A DNA stretch of 64,000 nucleotides, from NCBI GenBank assembly GCA_963930655.1, contig OZ005604.1, positions 7,512,001-7,576,000 of the forward strand. The letters are read 5' to 3'. The notes beneath the pieces were generated by a model. The model had not been told where the DNA came from and did no database searches. It was given only the letters and a program-made list of their open reading frames with translations. This stretch comes from Myrica gale. Lineage: Eukaryota > Streptophyta > Magnoliopsida > Fagales > Myricaceae. This document shows, piece by piece, positions 1-10,145 of the stretch. Every line of letters starts with the position of its first letter. The first letter of the stretch is position 1. The translations under genes and the position numbers were made by a program.

Positions 1-1090
1 TTTTGATTTGGATGTGCAAATGACCAATCATAATTTAACTGTATGTTCTTTTCTTTCAGAGGCGAATGAAGGAGATTCAAGTGAATGATCCAACAATTTC
101 ACAAGCCTTTAGCCAATCTAGAATGATTGCTCTAGAACGACATAGTCGCATTCGCGACGTTGGACTAGGACCAACTCCTTCATCTCATCCAACCAACACC
201 AGCAAAATATCCACTCAGCCTGCATCCTCTAATAACGAGGAAATGTTGTGTATTAGAGATAAAATGAAGACTATAGAGTCTACAATTTCATCGCTTCAAT
301 CTACAATCCAAATGATGGCTAAAGCCTGGGTAGAAATTTAGTTACATACCCTCACATAATAAATATCTATTCTATTTATGTATTTTCCTAGTTAATTGTT
401 TGTTTAACTTTGTAGAAGCAACGTGAAAACCAAAATGTTGTCAACTCTAATCCCGACCGGGTTCCACCATCAATTCATAGATCATCTCATGCAAGCCGAA
501 AAACTTTTCATGGTAAGATACTACCATAAATGAAGACTGCCATTAATTTGATTTTAAGTGTGTACTAAGCTCTTGTGTTTGTATTTATTTATTTTTATCT
601 TTGTTCATTTCATTACTGTTTGTTAATTTTCCAATATTGCAATTGTAGACAATGTTGATGGTGAGGGTAATGGTACTGGTGGTAATATAGATGTGCAGAT
701 AGTGCTGAAGCAGATGGTGCTAGTGCAGGTGCTGAAGCTGCTACTTTTTAGACTACTGAGAAACTTTTATAACTTATTTATGTTTGTTGCAAATCTTGTA
801 AGATGTGGTTATTTAGTCAATGATAAAATATATTTTTGTTTTATTACAATTTTCTCTTTTTGTATCAACAAATTAAAATCTATAATAAAATTTTTATTAC
901 AGGAAAATATAGAAAAAATGCAGATTTTTACACATGTATCTATTACAACCTTTTCAAACCTAATATAGTGGCGTTCTAGAACATTGGATGAAAATAAAAA
1001 ATAAAAATAAAAGCTAAAAATAAAACGCTGGTATTGACCTTTAGCGGCGGTAGCAAAAACGTTGCTATAGGTGTTTAAACGCATACCAAA
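1..1090 (+). mobile_element. CACTA (En/Spm) family-1 fragment, copy 1, with TNPA-like gene tail
   Basis: This is the 3' part of a CACTA element that begins outside the window. Bases 60-340 encode the tail of a Transposase_24 (Ptta/En/Spm, TNPA-like) protein, starting after a splice acceptor TTTCAG. The protein reads MKEIQVNDPTISQAF and continues into a Ser/Thr-rich stretch and the helix TIESTISSLQSTIQMM. Further short exons follow near 418-512 and 650-750. The whole block is repeated with high similarity at about 4900-5830, inside the better preserved element at 3617-6249. Subterminal TTTAGCGGCG-type repeats remain at 1020-1085, but no CACTA terminus follows: a sequence resembling the outer flank of copy 2 (6405-6465) is joined directly at about 1095. 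The missing terminus suggests a deletion after a segmental duplication. The family assignment is firm; the exon limits are approximate. Confidence 0.7.
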
Positions 1091-1200
1091 ATTTATTTTA
1101 CTAAATTCCAAAAAGTAGTTTTTTATTTTTTAAAGCTTTTCTAGATATTTATGGACTTTTGTAAATATTCTGAATCTTTTTTTAAAGCTTTTCTAGAAGA

Positions 1201-1839
1201 CTCTGGTAGGTTTAATCCGACAAATAGGGCGTCCGTGCGGGATCCATACATGTTCGAACAGCTCTCAACGGTTAAATTCACACGTGGCCCAATCAAATTG
1301 AACGTCATTAAATATGCTAGATTTGAAAATCTTTTAGAACTTACATCGTCCGGACGGTTTTCCTGGTCTGGATAGTTTGACATCACGTGTGTGAAATTCT
1401 GCAACGTGGAACCACACGATTAGTGGAAGATTCATACATGTGCGGACATGTCTTCAGCGTCCGGACGATATTCACTATTCAGAAGTTTTCAAAATGACGT
1501 CCGGACGGACCTGTAAAATTTGTGACGATTTTGATCGTCACTCTGTTATGAAGATTTTGATTTTGTCACCCAGATAAGCGTCCAAATGGTTTGTAAATAT
1601 TGGTCAGGAAGGATATTAAGTATTTGTGATGATTTTTATCGTTACTCATTCTCGACGAGATGTATGTTGTCACACCACAGATCCATTTGAAAGGTGTTGG
1701 GACTTGTCCGGACAAATTTGGCGTTTTTAGATAATTTTCGGTGAAAAATTAATGTTTTGTTAGGAAAATGCTACTTTAAGTGACAAAATGTGGTTTGACA
1801 CCTAAAATTTTGTCGCCACAAGCTTAATTTCTTGTAGTG
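1201..1839 (-). mobile_element. Terminal region of a CACTA family-2 element (truncated)
   Basis: On the + strand the block ends in CTTGTAGTG at 1839, the complement of a CACTACAAG terminus. Inside it are repeated GTCCGGAC motifs and stretches related to the 5' end of the nearly complete element at 52112-57833, in inverted orientation; for example, the segment around the CACACGTGGCCC motif near 1280 matches about 52760. It is therefore the 5' terminal part of a family-2 CACTA on the minus strand, cut off at about 1200. The ORFs that cross it on both strands are low-complexity products of the repeats, not genes. Confidence 0.65.
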
Positions 1840-2637
1840 AAACGTCTCTAGCGTGTTATTCGGAAAACAACTGAAGAGATCATAGATCAGAGACATGATT
1901 TTCATTAAATTAATGGGTTCTCGATCTTGCTAGTATATAAATTATATAAATATTAAGGTAACGTGTTGCATGCTCCTATGTTTTCCAAAGCAGCTAGAGA
2001 ATTGATTTTTTGTTCTTTCGATAAACAAAATCGTAGCTTTTGATCGTTGTAATTTGAACCGTCCTATATATCCACGTTGACGTCGATCGACTCAACTGAA
2101 AGGAAATATTCCAACACCGCAACGCGTACGTTATTTCACTATATCAATGACAATAATATAATTACTTCTACCAGCGATCCATATTGGCCGGGCTCTAATT
2201 ATTCGAACGAAAGGAAAATGTGGGTCATGCTGTGAGTGAACTATTGTAATAGTGATCTAGTGGTACAGAGAATGACAGCAACGGCCAGCCAATAAATTAT
2301 ATACGTAGAAATACATATATAAATGTGCAAATTGATGCACTACTTTCTCATGGGGGCTAAACCACAGTGCAATAATGCACTTTCACTGTCCTAGCTTGCG
2401 CTGTGGAGAATAAAATCTCTTGGCGCTCAGGCCTAGGCAAATTTAGCTGGTGCGCTACAATTTGAAAGGAAGGCTGAATTTTTTCCTTAAAAATAATATT
2501 GTTTTAATTGTGTAGCAGTAGAGTCGAAGTAGAGAATTAATTATTGGAGGAGCTAATTACATGAAAAAGATTTTTGGATGGACCAAAAATGAATAAAACA
2601 TAATTTTTTAGAAGTATGATACCATGGCCCCGCCAAT

Positions 2638-2659
2638 CCCCCCCCCCCCCCCCCCCCCC
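2638..2659. repeat. Homopolymer (C)22 flanked by CCAATC/GATTGG
   Basis: Twenty-two consecutive C bases are bounded on the left by CCAAT and on the right by GATTGG, which form a short inverted repeat around the run. The run could form i-motif or G-quadruplex structures on single strands, and its length is prone to sequencing error. Confidence 0.9.
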
Positions 2660-3089
2660 GATTGGCTTCATCGTATAGGTTAGGATTTTTCGTTTTCAAA
2701 TATTTGATTCTCCAACTTCAATAATGCAATGTGCTAAAAAATTCCTACTGCCTGTCATTTCTATCATAAATTGCACATTGATGCTCACAATCCCACCACA
2801 TATATACAACAAGAATAAGATCTCTTAGGGATCTCATGAGTAATTGATTCATCATCACATGAAAAATATCTTCAGCAGAATCTGAAAAATGCAAACAATA
2901 TCTTTCCCGAAGTGAAATAGAAAATTAATAATTACCCGACTTATAGCTGTCCATATTTGGTTAGCTAGCTCTTATATATTCAAACTGATTATTTTCATAG
3001 TTATGTGGAAATAATGTGCGTCAATTATAAAAATGAAAGGTAAAGATAAAAATTTACTGGTACGGTGGACCAATAAGATTTTTTATTTT

Positions 3090-3104
3090 GGGGGGGGGGG
3101 GGGG
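3090..3104. repeat. Homopolymer (G)15
   Basis: Fifteen consecutive G bases follow an AT-rich stretch ending in TTTTATTTT. The run lies about 430 bp from the (C)22 run, in complementary orientation. Confidence 0.9.
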
Positions 3105-3616
3105 TAAACCTTGGCGGCCCAAAGTATAAAAGACGCCTGATACAAGAAATTGAAAAATTAACCACTGACATTTTCCTTCAAGGAGTTTCATATGATGGTA
3201 TAGAGCCTAGAGAGAAAAATTGTACGTATCCTTGATCCGGAGGTTTGGGTGCACGTTTCTGAGTTCAATTCTTTTCAAGATTAAATCAGTGACTTAAATA
3301 GGAGATCGTGAAAAGTAGATATTTGCACTAGCCTCTCCAAAATTTCCGTATGTATATATTAGATGGGAACCATTCCTTGTGAGGTCACAGTATAAGACGT
3401 CCCTATCTTGTTACCTAAAAAAATAATTATATTACGGGTAATTCCTCACCAAATATTAGAATGATGAATCCTTAAGTACTGTAATATTCCCTCACTAAGC
3501 ATAATGGAACCCAAATATTTGATTAATAGACTTAAAAACATTCTGTTAAATTTTGACCATTACTATTAGAATGTTCCCCGAAAGCTGTACGTTGATTTCC
3601 TTAACAAATAGTATTT

Positions 3617-6249
3617 AACTATATCTAACGCCTTTAGTGGCATTTTTTCACAAACGCCGCTAAAGATCAAATTTTTAACAGCATTTTTTCAAAAAATGCT
3701 GGTAAAGGGTTGATATCTATAGCGGCGGTTCGCGTGACCACTGCTATAGCTTACGCCTGTAACGACGTTTTTTGTAAACACCGCCAAAGGTCTAGTTGTC
3801 AGCAGCATTTGTTAAACAAACGATGCTAAAGGTTTAAGATACAATGGCAGTCACGGTGAACCTTCGAACGATGGCGAAACACTTGGTATGTTAATAACCA
3901 AAATAGTGATAATTTTAGTTATTTGTTTGTGAATTTAATTTGACAAGTTAAATGTGCAGATAATACTCGAGTTCGTAAAGTGCGTGGTAGGACGCGCATG
4001 ACTGAGGTGTGGAATTTAAAAGAGGGCGAATGGATTCTCACCCAGTTTAATGAGAATGGGCAGCCTCTAGGTACTGAGGGACGCATTTTTGACCAATTCA
4101 CGGGTAGTGTTGCCCGTGTTCCTAATCAAATCCTCCTAGATGCTATAGATTGGGGTAGAGTCTCTACGATAATAAAGGAGGATTGTTGGACTATTATGAT
4201 TGTATACATTATTTTATATAAGCACTTGAAATGCACTTATATAAGTTTAATAATTTACGCACCTAACTTTTGTGGTATATTTTGCAGAAGCGATTTACAA
4301 TCTCCGATGGTCCATTGGGGTATGTAGTGAAACATTGGTTCCTCAAAGATCTGGGTGAAAAATGGAGGAAATACAAATGTAGTTTGAAGGCTAAATTTTT
4401 TAACGAGGCCTTTACGCCTCAATATGTGAAAAGTACAGCTCCAACAGAGGTTAATTTGGAGCAATTTTGCAAGTTAGTCGATTTTTGATATTTTGAAGCA
4501 GGACGAGTATGACATTATTTCTTTGTATTATGGATTTAATGAATATAGCTTATTATTATTTTATAATGTCTTGGTATTAACGTAGCTTCGAAGTGAAGCT
4601 GGGAAACAAAGTCGATCACTGCAGATGTCAGTGCACACTGTAGGATCTTGAAGCTTTGAACGTCATGCTGATGAGATGGTACATAGTACTCAATTAGTTT
4701 GTTTACTTATATGATTGTTATTATTTGGATTCTTATAAGTAATTTACAATTTCATCATTCGATATGGTGTTTGTGATGCAGGAAAAAGAGAAACAAGTTA
4801 TAATTGATCGAGCAGAGCTATATAAAGCAGTTAATTCACGTTCAGACGGGTCTCCAATGAATCCGGATGTAGTAGAGAAAATAGTATGTCACAATTACAT
4901 CAATTTTTATTTGAATGTACAAATGACCAATCGTAATTTAACTATATGTTCTATTCTTTTAGAGTTGAATGAAGGAGATTCAAGTGAATGATCCAACAAT
5001 TTCACAAGCCTCGAGCCAATCTAGAATGGGTGATTGGCACCATCTAACCGCTATGCACAAGTGATTGGTCCAGAACGACATGGTTGCTTTCGCGGCGTTG
5101 GATTAGGACCAATTCCTCATCTCATCCTACCAACACCAGCAGAATATCCACTCAGCCTGCATCCTCTAACAACGAGGAAATGTTGTTTATTCAGGTTAAA
5201 ATGAAGACTATAGAGTCTACAATTTCATCGCTTCAATCTACAATCCAAATGATGGCTAAAAGGTTGGGTAGAAATTTAGTTACATATCTTCACATAATCA
5301 CTATCGATTCTATTTATGTATTTTCCTAGTTAATTGTTTGTTTAACTTTTGTAGAAGCAACGTGAAAACCAAAATGTTGTCAACTTTAATCCCGATTGAG
5401 TTCCACCATCAATTCATAGATCATCTCATGCAAGCCGGAAAACGTTTCATGGTAAGATACTAATATAAATGAAGACTGCCATTAATTTGATTTTAAGTGT
5501 TTACTAAGTTCTTGTGTTTGTATTTATTTATTTTTATCTTTGTTCATGTCATTACTGTTTTTTAATTTTCCAATATTGCAATTGCAGACAATGTTGATGG
5601 TGATGGTGCTGGTGGTAATACAAATGATGCTAGTGTAGGTGCTGAAGCTGCTACTTTTTAGAACTTATTTGTGTCTGTTACAAAACTTGTTAGTCGTGGT
5701 TATTTAGTCAATGATAAAATATAATTTTGTTTTATTACACTTTTCTCTTTTTGCATCAACCAATTAAAATTTGTAATACAATTTGTATTACAGGAAAATA
5801 TAGAAAAAAATGCAGATTTTTACACATGTATCTATTACAACGTTTTTAATACTGATATAGCGGTGTTCTAAAACTTTGGACGAAAATAAAAAATAAAAAA
5901 TAAAACGCTGGCATAGATCTTTAGCGGCAGTCGCAAAAACGCTACTTTAGGTCTTTAAACGCAGGCCAAAATCGACCTACAACAGCGTTTTAAATCGCTG
6001 CTAAAGACATATAGCATCGTTTTTGTAAAATTGGTCTTTAGCGGCATTTTACAAAAGCTGCTAAAGATCTGTAGCAACATTTCTTGAAACTCTGCAAAAA
6101 AATCCTCTTCGGGTATGTAGCGGCGGTCGAGACCGTCGTTATAGGCCCGAGATCTTCACCAGCGGTTGCGAAAACCGCTGTTATAGCCAACTGCGAAGGT
6201 CATATAGCGGCGGTCTCGACTGTCGCTAAAGGTCGGTGTTTTTGTAGTG
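3617..6249 (+). mobile_element. CACTA (En/Spm) family-1 element, near full length, non-autonomous
   Basis: The right end is CACTACAAAAA in complement (…TTTTTGTAGTG, 6249). The left end is an eroded match at 3617 (AACTATATCTAACG, followed by the same CCTTTAG subterminal motif). TTT lies immediately outside both ends and may be the 3 bp target duplication, though this is weak in AT-rich DNA. Both ends carry many direct and inverted copies of TTTAGCGGCG/CGCTAAAG, the usual TNPA-binding type of subterminal array (3630-3840 and 5900-6249). Only a TNPA-like gene is inside; no TNPD transposase with a DDE core is present, so the element would need help in trans. The left boundary is less certain than the right. 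Confidence 0.65.
3960..5661 (+). pseudogene. TNPA-like Transposase_24 (Ptta/En/Spm) gene, decayed
   Basis: Several exons can be followed. From about 3960, after TGTGCAG, the protein carries the family signature NENGQPLGTEGRIFDQFTGS and DAIDWGRV. From 4288, after TTTTGCAG, it reads KRFTISDG…KHWFLKDLGEKWRKYKCSLK. Then come pieces SEAGKQSRS…SFERHADEM (about 4590-4680), EKEKQVIIDRAELYKAV (4782-4890) and the C-terminal part (4960-5275). In-frame stops interrupt the SFERHADEM segment and the start of the C-terminal exon (TGA where copy 1 at position 62 has CGA). Proteins of this family bind the subterminal repeats of CACTA elements; they do not carry the catalytic core. Exon limits are estimates from GT/AG sites and the family pattern. 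Confidence 0.7.
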
Positions 6250-6252
6250 TTT

Positions 6253-8071
6253 CATTTTTTGGTGAATGTTTTATTGTTTTAGAAGCATGGGGTTTGTGGC
6301 CCCAATTTGGTTTTAAATTTTTATATTCTTTCTTAATATCTGTAACTTATTTTTTTTCCTTTTTAATAATTGGTTTTCAGATTTTTCTAAATTAATTTTC
6401 TCTTTTTATTTTACTTAATTTCAAAAAGTACTTTTTTATTTTTTAAAGCTTTTCTAGAAGACTCAGTGATCATTCCCCAAAATCATGCTCCTGATCCGAG
6501 GTGACGGTCAGACGTATATATGAGAGGAGTCCTCGAGATAAAATGCGGAGAAGAAGCGAGTTTGAGGGGCAGGTAAGGTCATGATTCCTTTGAATGCTAG
6601 ATATATATGACAGTAACCTCAACTGTTTCTCCTTATAGTTTGAATCAATATTTCTCCTATATATAAATCCCACGTGAATCATGATGCATGTTCGGTCACC
6701 ATCTTCGACTTAAGGCATCCACTATATATTTTCTTTTCGTTTTCTAGGTTTGGCTTCTGTTGCGAGGGAAATCTATAAATATATATATTTATATATTTAC
6801 TTACATGTTTCACGTGACTGTCAGATTCAGTGAATTTTGAATATTACTTATTCGGGCTGACCATCATGGCATTCCTTCACACGACAAGTTACTTTTTAGT
6901 TTTTTTGAGACAACAATTTTATTGAAAATAAAAATTGAGAAGGATACAGAGACAGATCAAAATCTAATTTTGAGAACCTGCCTTCGTGCATGACACCACA
7001 TGATATTTATTTATTTATTTTGACAAACAACAACTTCCTCGATCATGAGGACGAAGGCATGTTACCAAAAAGTAAGTACGTACTACAACCTAGGCAAACT
7101 AATGATCATGAGGATTGCTTCTCTCTCCAAGCTGCATGCCATGATAATTGGTCTGGACAGATTATTGTCCGTCTTCTACACTGGCCGGAGTACTTCCTCG
7201 ACAGAGCCTCATTGAATTTATGGTAGACAATAGGGGACTTTCAACAAACACCTCCATGGCATCCCCACAAATAGACTTTTCCCAAAAAATAAATTAGAAA
7301 AATTTTGGTGCTAGGACCACGAGTACGATTTGGCCCCAACAATTCTCGATTCTAACTAGTGCCTTAAATTTGGTTCTAGGACCATTAGTACGATTTGCCC
7401 CAAGAATCCTCGATTCGTTTCTCAAGCTGGACGGACAGTCACACTCAAAAGGAAAAGGGTACACTGTGTAGCGTGTATAAGATAGCATAATGAGAAGTTA
7501 TACTATAAGTCAAAGTATAATATACACTGAATTTTCCCAAACTACTACCGTATTTACAATGTGCCAAAAAACAGTACTGTTAAACTTATTAAATCGATTT
7601 ACGTGGGGTTTCTTCATCGAGCATACAGCAAATTGCAAAAGCAGGTAATAGTTGTGGGTGTCAATTATTACTAGTTTTGTATTTTTTGTAGCTACATAAT
7701 TATAACTAGAATTTCCATTTGAGAGGTTTAGATGTAGTGTTTTGGAAAGCATTTAAGTGATCACTTTGATGAGGAAAAATATTAAGATACGTGTATGCAT
7801 GACAAAACTTCTATTTTTTTTGTTAGTATTTTACTCCATATAGGCTTTATAGGAGAGAGATCGAGGGCCTTCATGAAGCACGCCGCGGTTTGCGTCAGTA
7901 ATTTGTATGTTATTCTTGTTTTGTCTTAAAACAATGGTTCTGCATATTTATTGGGTTATTATATTCTGCACATGATATAATAGATTAAGAGAAAAAACGA
8001 GCAGAAGCAAAAAAAAAAGAATCAAATGAGTTTCCTTTAAGTTTTGGCTCAAAATGTACGTAACTGCCCCC
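6253..8071. other. Upstream region of the MYB gene, no other gene seen
   Basis: This AT-rich stretch separates the CACTA element from the MYB core promoter. ORFs on both strands are short and show no family resemblance. It holds an imperfect two-copy direct repeat (7304-7422), and otherwise no transposon end with a convincing duplication was seen. The distal promoter of the MYB gene must lie here. Confidence 0.5.
7304..7422. repeat. Imperfect direct repeat, two units of about 60 bp
   Basis: The unit TAGGACCA…AGTACGATTTG…CCCCAA…CTCGATTC occurs at about 7312-7352 and again at about 7378-7413, with a spacing of about 64 bp. The differences are scattered, so the duplication is not recent. It lies about 700 bp upstream of the MYB transcription start region. 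Confidence 0.7.
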
Positions 8072-8078
8072 TATAAAA
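8072..8078 (+). promoter_or_regulatory. Probable TATA box of the MYB gene
   Basis: TATAAAA lies 140 bp before the MYB start codon, in the CCCC-CTATAAAATA context typical of plant core promoters. A second candidate, TATATAAG, is at 8106-8113. With either one, transcription would start between about 8100 and 8140 and give a 5' leader of about 70-110 bases. Confidence 0.5.
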
Positions 8079-8211
8079 TATGAGAGCCACTTGTTTCTAT
8101 TCCACATATATAAGAGGGTTTCGATCTACAAGTAAGAGTACAAGGCAAACCCAAAAAGAACACAAAAGCTCCCGCCTACTGGTCAACGAGAGAGAAAGAG
8201 TGAGAGCACCA

Positions 8212-10145
8212 ATGGGAAGGAGGCCTTGCTGTGCCAAAGAAGGTCTAAACAGGGGAGCGTGGTCTGCTCAGGAAGATAAAATCCTTAGGAACTACATTCA
8301 AGTTCATGGTGAGGGGAAATGGAGAGACCTGCCTCAAAGAGCTGGTTCGTACCAATAACTATTGTAATGCAGAACTCACTTTCTGCTCTCCCTCTGTCTC
8401 TCTTTGGTTCTGTTGTATTCTTTCTCATTTTGTTTGGCTTCGTTTCTTAACACTGTTATCACGGTTCATCTTTAGGGCTGAAGCGATGTGGGAAAAGTTG
8501 CCGGCTTCGATGGTTGAATTATCTACGGCCAGATATCAAGAGAGGCAACATTTCAGCGGAAGAAGAAGAGCTGATTATCAGACTGCATAAGCTCCTTGGT
8601 AACAGGTATTGAAAGTCTTCCTCTGCTTCTTCTTAGTCTTTAGCGCACTTTTAGCGTGTCTTCTCTGCTGTTTGTTTAGTCTTTCTTTAGTTTTTCCAAA
8701 GTATTTATTTTTCCCATGTCAAAGAAAATGGCAGAAGAGTAAATCGCTACAAAATTAAGGTGCACTAAATGTGGGATGCAGAGGATCTAAGCTTTAAAGA
8801 ATGTGCCTGAGTAATTCGGTAGTAGAAGGATGATGACAATAGTTGAAGCTTGCTTTCATTTCGTTCCTTACTTTTGAAAGACAGAATATATCGAACCACT
8901 AACTAGTATGACTTGTGAGGTGACTCTCAAGTTACTTGGAAAAAAGGAAGAGTTGTGAGGTGAGAAAAATAAATTATTAACTGAGAAGAAAAAAGATAAT
9001 AGTGATGTCAGATAGTCGACACCAGATTCTTCTGGCACTCATTTATTCAATGTCTTTGTTGGGAAGTAATTCCTAATTTCCATACGTGAGAAAGATCCAT
9101 CTATCTTTGAAAGCTACATTCAATTTATCTAATAACTTAAGGGTATCATTGCATGTGAAATGAAACCATCGATGTCGCCATATGAGTTCTTCTAGAATGA
9201 AAAGAAAATATCACTGAGCACCACCAATGAAAAGAAAGAAGCCCACTTACCCTGCAGAAACGACGGACTAGAAAAGAAAGAAAGTAGTGCAGGATTGTTA
9301 TTGTTTCAAGCCATCAAATGGTTGGGAGCCCGGGCAGTGTGCTGCCCGGGCAGGTGTGGGTCCCGAGCGGGACCCACCTGCTCCCGGGCTCCCAACCGCT
9401 GGATGTCCGGATCCGTTCCCTAAAAGAATTAGGTTTTGTTTTCCATGAAAAGTTTTGAACAAGTTAAATTAAGTATTATGGATATTGCAGGTGGTCACTT
9501 ATCGCCGGAAGATTACCCGGACGAACAGACAATGAAATAAAGAATTACTGGAATACCAACTTAAGCAAGAGACTGCAAGATGATAAGGTTTTTGATTCTA
9601 ATAAGCAAGTCAATACTCTAAGAATTAAGGGAATTACATGGGAGTCCAATCAAGGAGTAAAAGCGGACACTCACCCAGTGATTCGGACAAAAGCAGTGAG
9701 GTGCAGGAAGGTTATTATCCCATGGCAACTAGGCAATCAGATCAATGAAAACACGGTCCCAGGTTGGGATAGTGAAAGCCCGTGTTTGTCAGCCCTACAG
9801 GAGGATAATTCCGACGGTTTTCTGATGGATTTTGATATTGATGACCTTTTCATATCGGACGTGCTATATTCAGATGGCCGTCAAGATCATATAAAAGCGA
9901 ACGTGTGTGAAAGTAAGGGGGACGGCGAAGTTCAAGCCTCCAAGAGCAATATGTCTGGTCGTCCTGATGATGATTCTCCAGTTGATCACCAAGTGTATGA
10001 CGCGAGGCTTGAAGATTCAATGGATGAGGCAAGGGCAGCGGAGAATTGGAGGGCTAGTGACTCTATTCAGCCAAATGATGATTTGGAACTTACGACATTG
10101 GCATCTTTTCTAAACTCAGAAGATCATGATCATTGGATTAGCTGA
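8212..10145 (+). CDS. R2R3-MYB transcription factor, subgroup 5 (TT2/MYBPA-like)
   Basis: Three exons join as 8212-8344, 8476-8605 and 9491-10145 with GT/AG introns; 133 and 130 bp are the canonical first two exon sizes of plant R2R3-MYBs. The product is 305 residues. R2 has W17, W37 and W57; R3 has I70, W89 and W108. The bHLH-binding signature [DE]Lx2Rx3Lx6Lx3R spans E76-R95. VIRTKAVRC at 151-159 is the subgroup 5 motif, shared with Arabidopsis TT2 and grape MYBPA2. An acidic patch at about 201-213 ([13 protein letters not shown]) probably serves in activation. Members of this subgroup form nuclear MYB-bHLH-WD40 complexes that switch on late flavonoid genes such as those for anthocyanidin reductase; that role is inferred from the family. 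The start is set by the conserved MGRRPCC; an in-frame ATG at 8080 lies too close to the TATA box. No break or stop is present. An anthocyanin-type (subgroup 6) MYB is less likely because the VIRTKA motif is present. Confidence 0.93.
9312..9405. repeat. GC-rich foldback (MITE-like) element in MYB intron 2
   Basis: The arms GGTTGGGAGCCCGGG (from about 9320) and CCCGGGCTCCCAACC (to about 9398) are perfect reverse complements, and weaker pairing extends outward to CATC/GATG. An inner pair, GGGTCCC and GGGACCC, closes around a three-base centre. The GC content contrasts sharply with the surrounding AT-rich intron. No clear target-site duplication was found, so it could be a MITE or another palindromic repeat. 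If transcribed, it would form a strong hairpin in the pre-mRNA about 90 bases before the exon 3 acceptor. Confidence 0.75.

Larger units (their letters stand above)
1840..3616. other. AT-rich intergenic stretch without a supported gene
   Basis: No ORF with recognisable coding character was seen on either strand. The stretch contains a 22-base C run and a 15-base G run, annotated separately. No terminal repeats or target-site duplications could be assigned. Confidence 0.5.

Noticed and set aside
6084-6395. 103-codon plus-strand ORF
   Set aside because: It starts inside the CACTA subterminal repeats and crosses the element boundary at 6249 into flanking DNA.
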